Positions 1 through 7,242 of a DNA stretch of 64,000 nt are shown piece by piece. Every line of letters begins with the position of its first letter. The stretch's first letter is position 1. The notes below the pieces were generated by a model. The model searched no databases. It was not told the DNA's origin and saw nothing but the letters and a program-made list of their open reading frames with translations. Both the position numbers and the translations under genes were made by a program. This DNA is from Anaerostipes caccae L1-92 (lineage in GTDB: Bacteria > Bacillota > Clostridia > Lachnospirales > Lachnospiraceae): positions 3,199,501 to 3,263,500 of the forward strand of contig NZ_AP023027.1 in assembly GCF_014467075.1 (NCBI RefSeq), read 5' to 3'.

Positions 1-7
1 CAGAGCG

Positions 8-56
8 TTTTTATTTTATTAGGAAAGACCGCAGAACTTTCCTATAAAATAAAAAA
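8..56. repeat. A/T-armed hairpin element, copy 1
   Basis: Two arms of about 20 bases (8-27 and 37-56) pair almost perfectly around a 9-base loop ACCGCAGAA. The same arms recur at 63323-63370 in the ileS leader, but there the loop reads TTCTGCGGC, the reverse complement. Here the element directly follows a minus-strand terminator whose U-tract forms one arm. It may sit in the leader of a minus-strand gene just outside the left edge; that is inference. Confidence 0.6.
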
Positions 57-103
57 CTCTTCTCAGCACACCTAATACACTAAAGGTAATGCCTCGAAGA
101 GTT
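51..103 (-). terminator. leader terminator or short-RNA terminator
   Basis: On the minus strand AACTCTTC (103-96) pairs with GAAGAGTT (62-55). An inner stem of the GCATTACC/GGTGTGC type lies between them, and a run of six T plus an AT-rich tail follows. With the promoter at 124-151 this gives a transcript of only about 65 nucleotides. It is either a small RNA or an attenuated leader for a gene beyond the left edge. I do not recognise a named riboswitch. Confidence 0.6.
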
Positions 104-123
104 ACAATCCTATCTATGCCCTC

Positions 124-151
124 ATTATAACATCTTATCAAAAATAGTCAA
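124..151 (-). promoter_or_regulatory. sigma-A promoter, minus strand
   Basis: The minus strand shows TTGACT (151-146), a 16-base spacer and TATAAT (129-124). Transcription would start near 117 and run left into the terminator at 103-51. It is divergent from the WYL regulator gene. Confidence 0.6.
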
Positions 152-231
152 TATATTTTCACGGATTTGAAAAGGAAAATTTATCATAATTTTACACTTA
201 CAATTATCGCCCCATTTTGTTTATTCTGTAT

Positions 232-266
232 CCTGACACACGTTGTCAGGGTTTGTCTGATATAAT
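232..266 (+). promoter_or_regulatory. inverted-repeat operator and -10 of the WYL regulator gene
   Basis: A perfect 7-bp inverted repeat CCTGACA-N5-TGTCAGG spans 232-250. It lies just upstream of TATAAT (261-266) and covers the expected -35 position. No good -35 hexamer is visible, which suits a regulated promoter. Autoregulation by the downstream HTH-WYL protein is inferred from position. Confidence 0.5.
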
Positions 267-289
267 AGAGAGACAAGGAGGTGAAACGA

Positions 290-1207
290 TTGCATGAAAG
301 CCGCTTATTCAAAATCCTTTACTATCTGTTGGAAAAAGGACAGGCAACTGCACCTGAACTGGCCTCAAAATTTGAAGTATCTGTGAGAACCATTTACCGC
401 GATATTGATGTAATGAGCAGTGCAGGTATTCCAGTGTATGCCGCCGCGGGAAGGGACGGCGGTATTAAACTGTATGATGATTTTATCATCAGCAAAGCTT
501 TGCTGTCTGAGTCTGATATTCAGGATATCTTTATCGGTCTTCAGAGCTTATCCGCTGCCCAATATTCCGATCATGAAGGTACATTAGAAAAACTAGGTGC
601 TCTTTTTAAGAAGACAAATACAGACTGGATTGAAATTGATTTTTCCCGCTGGGGAGCCTGCGTTCAAAAAGAACATGAAATCTTTTCTCTGCTGAAAATT
701 TCTGTTTTAAAAAGGCAGGAAATTGTATTTTGTTATTATAATTCCAGGGGAGAGGTCAGTGAAAGGCGGTGCCGTCCGATAAAATTATTATATAAAGACA
801 GATCGTGGTATTTGTTTGGATTCTGCTGCAAAAGAAATGATTACAGATTATTCCGTGTCTCAAGGATGAGGAGTCTGAAGCTCACAGAAGTTATGTTTGA
901 TGAAATTCCTCATGATAACTTAAACATTTTGCCGCTGCCTGAGGACATGGAAGTATTAAATGAAATAGAACTTCGGTTTCCATTAGACATGGGGCATAGG
1001 GTTTTAGATATTTTCAGTGAAGAGGCGATCATACAAAACGATCAACAGTTTATTGTAAAAGCATCACTTCCCCGGAACGAATGGCTGTATGAAATGCTGT
1101 TATCTTTCGGAGAAAATGTCGAAATTGTACGTCCGATCAGCTTAAAAGAAGAAATCATAGAGCGCTGCGAAAAAGCTCTCAACCATCACAAAGGAGCAGA
1201 ATCATGA
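290..1207 (+). CDS. HTH/WYL-domain transcriptional regulator (YafY-like)
   Basis: About 305 residues. An N-terminal winged helix-turn-helix of the HTH_11 type covers roughly residues 1-60 (ATAPELASKFEVSVRTIYRD). A WYL-type ligand-sensing domain follows from about 130, including SWYLFGFCCKRNDYRLFRVS. GTG at 281 is in frame, but TTG at 290 is preferred because AAGGAGG (275-281) ends 8 bases before it and would overlap the GTG. The stop overlaps the start of the next gene by 4 bases, so the two are translationally coupled. The family acts as DNA-binding sensors of nucleic-acid-derived or small ligands; the ligand here is unknown. The inverted repeat at 232-250 is the likely autoregulatory operator. 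Confidence 0.8.
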   Translation: MHESRLFKILYYLLEKGQATAPELASKFEVSVRTIYRDIDVMSSAGIPVYAAAGRDGGIKLYDDFIISKALLSESDIQDIFIGLQSLSAAQYSDHEGTLEKLGALFKKTNTDWIEIDFSRWGACVQKEHEIFSLLKISVLKRQEIVFCYYNSRGEVSERRCRPIKLLYKDRSWYLFGFCCKRNDYRLFRVSRMRSLKLTEVMFDEIPHDNLNILPLPEDMEVLNEIELRFPLDMGHRVLDIFSEEAIIQNDQQFIVKASLPRNEWLYEMLLSFGENVEIVRPISLKEEIIERCEKALNHHKGAES

Positions 1208-1827
1208 ATATAAAAAAGAGTTTACAAAGCATAGATGCTTCGGGCAGTAATTTTTATTTCAATGACGTCGATGTTATCCCAGAGAATATCAATGCTGTAC
1301 TTATTAATGAAGTCGTCCCCAAAGATCCTGAGAACGATTTCTATGGAAAACAGGATGGAGAATATCTTTCTGCTGCTGTCCGTCTTTTCCAAAACGCAGG
1401 AATAGAAGCAAACACGTCAGAGGAACTTCTGAACTTAGGTATTTATATTACAAATGCAGTAAAGAAACCAAAATCTCACACTTTCCTTGAAAGAAGCATG
1501 ATCGAAGAAAGCCTGCCTTTTCTTGAAAAGGAGCTCGCCTTATTTCCTAACGTTCAGGTAGTCATGCTGATGGGGGATGTGGCAAAAAAAGCAATGAATA
1601 TGATCGCTAAAAGAACAACGAAAAGAAATGTGATTCCTGCTGTTTCAACATACAAACTGCGCCACAGCGAAATATACTATAAAAATATACGGCTAATGCC
1701 CTCCTATATTATGACAGGAAAAAACATACTGATTGAAAAGTCGAAGTTTCAGATGGCTTGTGAAGATATTTCTAACATGATTAATATGATCAATCGTGAT
1801 CCTGTATTTCATCTTCATCAGCAATGA
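1204..1827 (+). CDS. uracil-DNA glycosylase-like family protein
   Basis: 207 residues, overlapping the WYL regulator stop by ATGA. The fold pattern resembles the uracil-DNA glycosylase superfamily: an N-terminal segment VLINEVVPKDPENDFYG, a central hydrophobic strand with VVMLMGDVAKKA, and a late segment LMPSYIMTGKN where the His-Ser/Pro motif of true UDGs would sit. The late motif lacks the canonical HPSP, so glycosylase activity is uncertain. Proteins of this type often pair with YafY-like WYL regulators, which fits the coupling seen here. A role in base repair or nucleotide sensing is inference. Confidence 0.6.
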   Translation: MNIKKSLQSIDASGSNFYFNDVDVIPENINAVLINEVVPKDPENDFYGKQDGEYLSAAVRLFQNAGIEANTSEELLNLGIYITNAVKKPKSHTFLERSMIEESLPFLEKELALFPNVQVVMLMGDVAKKAMNMIAKRTTKRNVIPAVSTYKLRHSEIYYKNIRLMPSYIMTGKNILIEKSKFQMACEDISNMINMINRDPVFHLHQQ

Positions 1828-1831
1828 ATTC

Positions 1832-1860
1832 TTTACAAACTTTTAAATTAGTGGTATATT
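1832..1860 (+). promoter_or_regulatory. promoter of the type I antitoxin RNA
   Basis: TTTACA (1832-1837), a 17-base spacer ending in TGG, and TATATT (1855-1860). The predicted start is near 1867, 40 bases past the previous stop codon. It drives a plus-strand RNA that converges on the small toxin gene. Confidence 0.6.
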
Positions 1861-1866
1861 TTAAGT

Positions 1867-1960
1867 AGAAAAAGGAACAACCGTCCAAAGCGGTTTGACC
1901 TAATAATAAAAGCAGGAAATCCACCCTATTACTTGCCAAAGTTCTCAAGGGTGGTTTTTC
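1867..1960 (+). ncRNA. antisense antitoxin RNA of a type I toxin-antitoxin system
   Basis: A transcript of about 94 nucleotides runs from the promoter at 1832-1860 to an intrinsic terminator (CCACCCT 1921-1927 pairing with AGGGTGG 1948-1954, then five T). It lies opposite the 3' untranslated region of the 29-residue toxin gene, so it would be fully complementary to the 3' part of the toxin mRNA, as in TxpA/RatA and BsrG/SR4. Its 5' part GGAACAACCGT...GGTTTGACCT (1874-1901) is repeated inverted at 2089-2119, at the 5' end of the toxin mRNA. Its CCACCCT arm could also pair with AGGGTGG in the toxin leader. Confidence 0.65.
1868..1897 (-). terminator. toxin mRNA terminator
   Basis: On the minus strand CAAACCG (1897-1891) pairs with CGGTTG (1883-1878), followed by a T-rich tail ending in five T. 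The toxin message would therefore cross the whole antitoxin gene before stopping. Confidence 0.5.
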
Positions 1961-1969
1961 TATGCGTAA

Positions 1970-2059
1970 CTAATGACTAATCAAATATATGAAGGTCAGT
2001 AGTGCAATCAAAAATAATCCGAACTGCATCAAGTCATTAAAACTGAATTTGTTCTTCAT
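1970..2059 (-). CDS. 29-residue membrane toxin, type I TA (holin-like toxin family)
   Basis: A minus-strand ATG at 2059 opens a 29-codon frame ending TAG. The product starts MKNKFSFNDLMQFGLF and continues IALLTFIYLI before a short polar tail. A charged or polar N-terminus of about 10 residues and one membrane helix with the FGxFxIALLTFI pattern match the small Hol-Tox/TxpA-like toxins of Firmicutes. GGAGGTGG (2072-2065) sits 5 bases upstream. A hairpin CATTCTA-TAGAATG lies directly before this ribosome site and could hide it. The convergent antisense RNA, paired terminators and complementary mRNA ends all support a type I toxin-antitoxin locus. The likely action is insertion into the cell's own membrane. 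It is too short for ordinary gene calling. Confidence 0.75.
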   Translation of the reverse strand: MKNKFSFNDLMQFGLFLIALLTFIYLISH

Positions 2060-2127
2060 TGGCACCACCTCCATTCTATGTAGAATGAAGGTCAAACCAC
2101 CCTGTAACACGGTTGTTCCATAACCAA

Positions 2128-2156
2128 ATTTTATCACATCATTTTAATTATTACAA
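2128..2156 (-). promoter_or_regulatory. toxin gene promoter
   Basis: Minus strand TTGTAA (2156-2151), 17-base spacer, TAAAAT (2133-2128). The start would be near 2121, so the mRNA begins with the segment that is repeated inverted in the antitoxin gene. Confidence 0.55.
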
Positions 2157-2199
2157 TTTCTAAATTGTATATTTTAGTAAAACTTTATATTTTTCAACA

Positions 2200-2238
2200 A
2201 AACAGAAACCCCACGAAAACTTGCTGTTTTCATGGGGC
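2200..2238 (-). terminator. rpsI terminator
   Basis: Minus-strand stem CCCCATGAAAAC/GTTTTCGTGGGG (2237-2226 with 2220-2209), then TTTCTGTTTT. It closes the rplM-rpsI transcript about 30 bases after the rpsI stop. Confidence 0.8.
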
Positions 2239-2265
2239 TGATTAATTCTCTTATATATTTTTTTA

Positions 2266-2658
2266 CTATCTCTTTGAGAACTGTGGGGCACGACGTGCAG
2301 AACGAAGTCCCGGTTTCTTTCTTTCCTTCATACGTGGATCTCTGGTTAAGTATCCTGCTTTCTTTAATACCGGGCGGAAGTCTCCGTCAACCTGTAATAA
2401 AGCTCTGGAAATACCGTGGCGGATTGCTCCTGCCTGTCCTGTAAATCCACCGCCGATAACATTAACTAAAACATCGTATTTTCCGAGAGTGTCAGTAGCA
2501 ACCAATGGCTGGCGTACGACTACTTTTAATGTCTCTAATCCTAAATATTCGTCGATATCTCTTTTATTGATTGTGATTTTTCCTGTTCCTGGTACTAAAT
2601 ATACTCTAGCGATACTGCTTTTTCTTCTACCAGTTCCGTAATATTTTGCTGTAGCCAC
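2266..2658 (-). CDS. rpsI: 30S ribosomal protein S9
   Basis: 130 residues, the usual bacterial length. It starts at GTG behind GGAGGACGATTAA, begins [19 protein letters not shown] and ends in the basic tail RRAPQFSKR that reaches toward P-site tRNA. It follows rplM by 16 bases, the universal L13-S9 pair. Confidence 0.97.
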   Translation of the reverse strand: MATAKYYGTGRRKSSIARVYLVPGTGKITINKRDIDEYLGLETLKVVVRQPLVATDTLGKYDVLVNVIGGGFTGQAGAIRHGISRALLQVDGDFRPVLKKAGYLTRDPRMKERKKPGLRSARRAPQFSKR

Positions 2659-2674
2659 TTAATCGTCCTCCTTC

Positions 2675-3109
2675 TTAATACTTGATCTCTAATGCTTTTG
2701 GCTGCTGAGCCTGATTGTTGTGCTCTGCGCCTGCATATACGTGAAGTTTCTTAATCATTGCTCTTCCCAAAGGACCTTTTGGAAGCATACCTTTTACTGC
2801 AAGATAAATAACATCTTCAGGCTTTTTCGCCATTTTTTCTTTTAAAGTCGTCTCTTTCATTCCGCCTACATAATCAGAGTGATTGTAGTAGATCTTCTGG
2901 TCTAATTTCTTTCCAGTTACCTGGATTTTATCTGCGTTCACAACGATCACGTTATCGCCTGTGTCGATGTGAGGAGTATAAGTCGGCTTATTCTTTCCTC
3001 TTAAAACTTTTGCGATCTCTGATGCTAAACGTCCTAATGTATGTCCTGTGGCGTCAACTACATACCATTCTCTTTCAATTGTTGATGGGCTTGCCATAAA
3101 GCTCTTCAT
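2675..3109 (-). CDS. rplM: 50S ribosomal protein L13
   Basis: 144 residues starting [21 protein letters not shown] longer in-frame start exists 8 codons upstream, but AGGAGG lies 7 bases before the ATG at 3109 and decides the start. L13 is an early-assembling large-subunit protein. It is first in the rplM-rpsI operon, behind its own promoter (3208-3236) and a structured leader. Confidence 0.97.
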   Translation of the reverse strand: MKSFMASPSTIEREWYVVDATGHTLGRLASEIAKVLRGKNKPTYTPHIDTGDNVIVVNADKIQVTGKKLDQKIYYNHSDYVGGMKETTLKEKMAKKPEDVIYLAVKGMLPKGPLGRAMIKKLHVYAGAEHNNQAQQPKALEIKY

Positions 3110-3152
3110 GGTTCTTCCTCCTAAATTTCTCAATCAATGTGTCTTCTATATA

Positions 3153-3186
3153 AAATACTCCCTCCGGGGCATTGGGGTAAGCATTT
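3153..3186 (-). promoter_or_regulatory. rplM leader hairpin (L13-leader-like)
   Basis: In the rplM leader AAATGCT (3186-3180) pairs with AGTATTT (3159-3153), enclosing CCC/GGG pairing inside. The position matches the known Firmicutes L13 leader, which mediates autogenous control. The match to that family is not verified. Confidence 0.45.
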
Positions 3187-3207
3187 TCTTTTATGTCACA
3201 TTTTCAT

Positions 3208-3236
3208 ATTATATAACACTGACCGGGGTGTGTCAA
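3208..3236 (-). promoter_or_regulatory. rplM-rpsI promoter
   Basis: Near-consensus minus-strand promoter: TTGACA (3236-3231), 17-base spacer, TATAAT (3213-3208). It lies between nrdD and rplM, so rplM-rpsI need not depend on read-through from truA-nrdG-nrdD. Confidence 0.85.
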
Positions 3237-3283
3237 TAAATTTTCTCCAAAAATTATGAAACAAAATTGGACATACCCTATGA

Positions 3284-5668
3284 TCAGCCGCAGTGATTTT
3301 GTTCTGCATACTTCTTAATATTGGAAACATTACAGTGCGTCTCGAATTCGTCCCCACGCAGTACGACCAGAGACGGAGCCTGCATAATCCCGTATTCCTG
3401 CACCAATTCCTGATGTTCCTCGGCATCCACGATTTCAAACGGAATCCGGGAACTTTTAAGGACCTCTCCGGCCATCTTACAGTTCGGACAAGTTTTGGTT
3501 GTAAACAGAAGCATCTTCTGGGCTTCTTCCATCTTCTTTTCCGCCTCTGAGGCAAAGCTTATGTCTTTTTTCGGAGTCTTGGATGCCTTCAGAACAGAAT
3601 TTTTGGGATCGTACAGTTTCCTTTCTTTATATTCCTGCCGTTTTCCATCGTTCCAGTTCTGGACCGGACGATAATAACCCGTAATCCTGCTGTATACCTC
3701 CGTTTTTTGTCCGCAGTCAGGACATTCATAAACCTCCCCGTTTATATAACCGTGGTTGCTGCACACAGAATAGGTCGGTGAAATCGTATAATATGGAAGG
3801 CGGTAATTTTCTGCGATCTTTTTCACCAGAGCCGCGGCTGCTTTCCAGTCCGGAAGTTTCTCTCCAAGGAAAGTGTGGAAAACTGTCCCTGACGTATATA
3901 ATGTCTGTAATTCATCCTGAATATCCAGCGCATCAAAAACATCGTCTGTATATCCCACCGGCAGATGGGAACTGTTCGTGTAAAACGGTGTTCCTTCGTC
4001 TTCTGAAGCTGTGATAATGTCCGGGAACTCTGCCACGTCATGCTTCGCCAAGCGGTATGTCGTAGATTCGGCCGGAGTCGCTTCAAGATTATAAAGGTCA
4101 CCGTATTCTTCCTGGTAATCTGACAGGCGGTTTCTCATATGATTCAATACTTCCTTAGCAAATTCCTGTGCCTTTTCTTCGGTCAGATCCGCCTTGATCC
4201 AGCCGGCATTGAGGCCCGCTTCATTCATTCCGATCAGCCCGATGGTAGAAAAGTGATTGTTAAAAGAATCCAAATAACGTTTCGTATAAGGATACAGTCC
4301 CTCATCGAACAATTTCGTGATAATCGTTCTTTTTATCTTTAAGGATCGTGCTGACACATCCATCAAATGATCCAGCCTGTGATAGAACTCTTTTTCATCT
4401 TTAGAAAGGTAAGCAATCTTAGGCAGATTGATCGTAACCACTCCTACAGATCCGGTGCTCTCTCCGCTGCCGAAAAATCCCCCTGCTTTTTTACGCAGTT
4501 CTCTTAAATCCAGGCGCAGACGGCAGCACATACTGCGCACATCACTCGGCTGCATTTCACTGTTGATATAATTAGAAAAATACGGAGTTCCGTATTTGGC
4601 GGTCATTTCAAACAGAAGCCGGTTATTTTCCGTGTCAGACCAGTCAAAGTCTTTTGTAATAGAATAGGTAGGGATCGGATACTGGAAGCCCCGTCCTTCG
4701 GCATCCCCTTCGATCATGACTTCGATAAAGGCCTTGTTCACCATGTCCATCTCTTTTTTGCAGTCTTTATACCGGAAGTCCATCTCTTTGCCGCCAACGA
4801 TCGCAGGGAGCTCCGCCAGATCATCCGGCACGGTCCAGTCCAAAGTAATATTAGAAAAAGGAGCCTGGGTGCCCCATCGGCTCGGAATATTAACACCGAA
4901 AATAAAGGACTGCACACATTTTTTCACTTCATAGTAGGACAGATTGTCTGCCTTTACAAACGGTGCAAGATATGTATCAAAAGAGGAGAATGCCTGGGCT
5001 CCGGCCCACTCATTCTGCATGATGCCAAGGAAATTGACCATCTGATTGCACAGTGTGGACAAATGCTTCGCCGGTGCGGAGGTAATCTTACCGCGCACGC
5101 CTCCCAGCCCCTCCTGGATCAGCTGCTTTAAAGACCAGCCCGCGCAGTAACCGGTCAGCATAGAAAGGTCGTGGATATGAATGTCCGCATTCCTGTGGGC
5201 ATCGGCAATCTCATCATCATAGATCTCGGAAAGCCAGTAATTCGCCGTGATGGCCCCGCTGTTGCTTAAAATCAGTCCCCCGACGGAATATGTCACGGTA
5301 GAGTTTTCTTTTACCCTCCAGTCACTGGCTTTCACATAACTGTCCACCAGCTCTTTATAATCCAGAATTGTAGACTTCATATTCCGGATCTTTTCTCTCT
5401 GTTTTCTGTATAAAATATATCCTTTTGCCACATCGGCATAGCCTGCCTGGATCAGCACAGACTCCACGCTGTCCTGAATGTCTTCAACCGCGATCACATC
5501 ATTTTTTACTTTCGGCTCAAAATCTGATGTGACTTTAAGCGCCAGCAGATCGATCACACTCGGATGATACTGTTTTTCTTTGGCTTCAAATGCCCTTGTG
5601 ATGGCAGTGGATATCTTCTGGATATCAAATTCTGCCTTGGTTCCGTCTCTCTTTATTACATAATACAT
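3284..5668 (-). CDS. nrdD: anaerobic ribonucleoside-triphosphate reductase with fused C-terminal glutaredoxin-like domain
   Basis: 794 residues. Class III ribonucleotide reductase, making deoxyribonucleotides without oxygen. An ATP-cone covers about residues 3-95 (MYYVIKRDGTKAEFDIQKIS). The large catalytic barrel follows, then a zinc-site region with Cys636 and CPDC (649-652), and the glycyl-radical loop RITGYYRPV with Gly664. An extra domain of about 75 residues follows, with CPNC (727-730), a VDAEEH segment and a QAPSLVV segment, as in glutaredoxin/NrdH folds. This suggests that the reductant is covalently attached. It lies 108 bases after nrdG, which makes its activating enzyme, and has its own promoter under two NrdR-like boxes. 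Confidence 0.95.
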   Translation of the reverse strand: MYYVIKRDGTKAEFDIQKISTAITRAFEAKEKQYHPSVIDLLALKVTSDFEPKVKNDVIAVEDIQDSVESVLIQAGYADVAKGYILYRKQREKIRNMKSTILDYKELVDSYVKASDWRVKENSTVTYSVGGLILSNSGAITANYWLSEIYDDEIADAHRNADIHIHDLSMLTGYCAGWSLKQLIQEGLGGVRGKITSAPAKHLSTLCNQMVNFLGIMQNEWAGAQAFSSFDTYLAPFVKADNLSYYEVKKCVQSFIFGVNIPSRWGTQAPFSNITLDWTVPDDLAELPAIVGGKEMDFRYKDCKKEMDMVNKAFIEVMIEGDAEGRGFQYPIPTYSITKDFDWSDTENNRLLFEMTAKYGTPYFSNYINSEMQPSDVRSMCCRLRLDLRELRKKAGGFFGSGESTGSVGVVTINLPKIAYLSKDEKEFYHRLDHLMDVSARSLKIKRTIITKLFDEGLYPYTKRYLDSFNNHFSTIGLIGMNEAGLNAGWIKADLTEEKAQEFAKEVLNHMRNRLSDYQEEYGDLYNLEATPAESTTYRLAKHDVAEFPDIITASEDEGTPFYTNSSHLPVGYTDDVFDALDIQDELQTLYTSGTVFHTFLGEKLPDWKAAAALVKKIAENYRLPYYTISPTYSVCSNHGYINGEVYECPDCGQKTEVYSRITGYYRPVQNWNDGKRQEYKERKLYDPKNSVLKASKTPKKDISFASEAEKKMEEAQKMLLFTTKTCPNCKMAGEVLKSSRIPFEIVDAEEHQELVQEYGIMQAPSLVVLRGDEFETHCNVSNIKKYAEQNHCG

Positions 5669-5709
5669 GACTCACACACCCCATTCTTTCTATATGTTCA
5701 ACACTTAAA

Positions 5710-5777
5710 ATTATAGCACCATATAAAACAAAGTCAACATATTGTATGTTTTTATCTATACAGGCACAATATATTGT
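5710..5777 (-). promoter_or_regulatory. nrdD promoter with tandem NrdR-like boxes
   Basis: Promoter: TTGACT (5737-5732), 16-base spacer, TATAAT (5715-5710). Box 1 is the perfect palindrome ACAATATATTGT (5766-5777), which touches the nrdG stop codon. Box 2 is ACAATATGTTGA on the minus strand (5745-5734) and overlaps the -35. The boxes are 32 bp apart, three helical turns, the usual NrdR arrangement. NrdR represses nrd genes when ATP/dATP is plentiful. No nrdR gene is in the window. Confidence 0.75.
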
Positions 5778-6469
5778 TATAATCCCCTTAATTCTACATT
5801 CGGCACTTTTTCTCTCAAAATATCCGCCAGTGTCTCCATTTCTTCCTTCCCATAGGCACTGAGTCTCAAATCCGGTACATGATCAGAGGGTTCAAAACTC
5901 TGAAGGAAATATGGTTCATCTCCGGAAATCCACTCTCCGATCTCTTCGATATCCTCCCCGCTGTGAAGTTCCCTCACCACCGTGGTACGAAACTCAAACG
6001 GTACATTTCCTTCCATGAGGAATCTGACGCTCTCCTCCACCGGTTCTATCTGAAATGCTTCCACTCCCGCCGTGGCAGCATATTTCTTTTTGGAATTTTT
6101 TATGTCCATGGCCACATAGTCCAAAAGGCCCTCTCCGACCAGCCTTTTGAGCCTTTCCGGAAAGCTTCCGTTGGTATCCAGCTTCACCAGATAGCCGAGT
6201 TCCTTCATCTCTCTGATAAGCCCTGAAAGTCCGGTGTGAAGCAGCGGTTCTCCTCCGGAAATACAGACTCCGTCCAGGATTCCTCTCCGCTTCCTTAAAA
6301 AGGCCAGCAAATCTTTTTCTAAAAGCCCCGGCTCCTCCTTCCGCGGAGAGATCAGCTCAGCATTGTGGCAGAACGGGCAAAAAAAATTACACCCGCCGGT
6401 AAATACCGTGCAGGCGACTTTTCCCGGATAATCCAGGAGTGTTGACTTTTGCAGTCCCATAATCTTCAT
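5777..6469 (-). CDS. nrdG: anaerobic ribonucleotide reductase activating protein (radical SAM)
   Basis: 230 residues. A radical-SAM enzyme that generates the glycyl radical on NrdD. The iron-sulfur motif CNFFCPFC appears near residue 27 after YPGKVACTVFTGG. The SAM-binding GGEP motif (CISGGEPLLHTG) follows at about residue 70. This longer form, starting MKIMGLQKSTLLDYPGKV, fits the NrdG2-type family. It begins one base after the truA stop and precedes nrdD. Confidence 0.93.
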   Translation of the reverse strand: MKIMGLQKSTLLDYPGKVACTVFTGGCNFFCPFCHNAELISPRKEEPGLLEKDLLAFLRKRRGILDGVCISGGEPLLHTGLSGLIREMKELGYLVKLDTNGSFPERLKRLVGEGLLDYVAMDIKNSKKKYAATAGVEAFQIEPVEESVRFLMEGNVPFEFRTTVVRELHSGEDIEEIGEWISGDEPYFLQSFEPSDHVPDLRLSAYGKEEMETLADILREKVPNVELRGL

Positions 6470-7228
6470 CTAATCCGCTTCCTTTTCTTCATCCATGTAA
6501 TGTATGTTGATGAGTGTCAGTCCTTTTGCCGGAGCATTTGGACCTGCCTTTCCTCTCTTCGGATGCAGGAAAAGTTCCCTGACCCACTCCGGATCCTTCC
6601 TGCCCCTTCCGATGGAGATTAGAGTTCCTGCCATCATCCGCACCATGTTATATAAAAATCCGTTTCCCGTGACTCTCATGGTAATATACCGGCCGTTCTG
6701 CCTCACTTCGCACTCATAGATCGTGCGCACCGTGGTCTTTGTAGGACTCCCTGTGGTAGAAAAGCTTAAAAAGTCATGCTCACCTAAAAAGCAGCGGGCA
6801 GCTGTGCGCATACGCTCCGCATCCAGCGGCACATACACGAAGTGATGGTGCCTTGCCGTGACCGGGTTATCAAATTCTGCATTGTAAATCGTATACTCGT
6901 AAGTTTTCCTCGTATCCTGATATCTGGGATGGAAATCGTCTTTTACTTCACTGGAAGACTGTATGACAATATCATCCGGCAGCCTCTGGTTCAGAGCCCT
7001 GGCGATCCTTTCACCCGGAATCTCCGTCTCCGTGTCAAACACTGCCACATTCCCGAGGGCATGTACCCCGGAGTCGGTGCGGCTGGCACCGATCACCGTA
7101 ATCTCTTCTCCCAAAAGACTGCCAAGCTTCTCATTGAGAATCCCTTCTATGGTCGTATCCTTTGGCTGTATCTGCCAGCCGCAGTAATTTGTCCCGTCAT
7201 ATGCCACTTCTAATTTTATCCGTTTCAT
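6470..7228 (-). CDS. truA: tRNA pseudouridine(38-40) synthase
   Basis: 252 residues. It converts uridines 38-40 of the tRNA anticodon arm to pseudouridine. The catalytic aspartate lies in GASRTDSGVHALG, and the N-terminal MKRIKLEVAYDGTNYCGWQ is typical. An in-frame extension of 51 codons overlaps ecfT and is rejected; ATG 7228, behind GAGGTATTCT, gives the family length. Its place after ecfT matches the common Firmicutes order. Confidence 0.95.
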   Translation of the reverse strand: MKRIKLEVAYDGTNYCGWQIQPKDTTIEGILNEKLGSLLGEEITVIGASRTDSGVHALGNVAVFDTETEIPGERIARALNQRLPDDIVIQSSSEVKDDFHPRYQDTRKTYEYTIYNAEFDNPVTARHHHFVYVPLDAERMRTAARCFLGEHDFLSFSTTGSPTKTTVRTIYECEVRQNGRYITMRVTGNGFLYNMVRMMAGTLISIGRGRKDPEWVRELFLHPKRGKAGPNAPAKGLTLINIHYMDEEKEAD

Positions 7229-7242
7229 AGAATACCTCACGC

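Noticed and set aside
2232..2444. Plus-strand ORF over the rpsI 3' end
   Set aside because: Antisense shadow of rpsI; the first codons lie in the rpsI terminator and there is no independent support.
3196..3555. 119-residue minus-strand ORF inside the end of nrdD
   Set aside because: It lies in another frame of a clearly coding gene, has shadow-type composition and no ribosome site.
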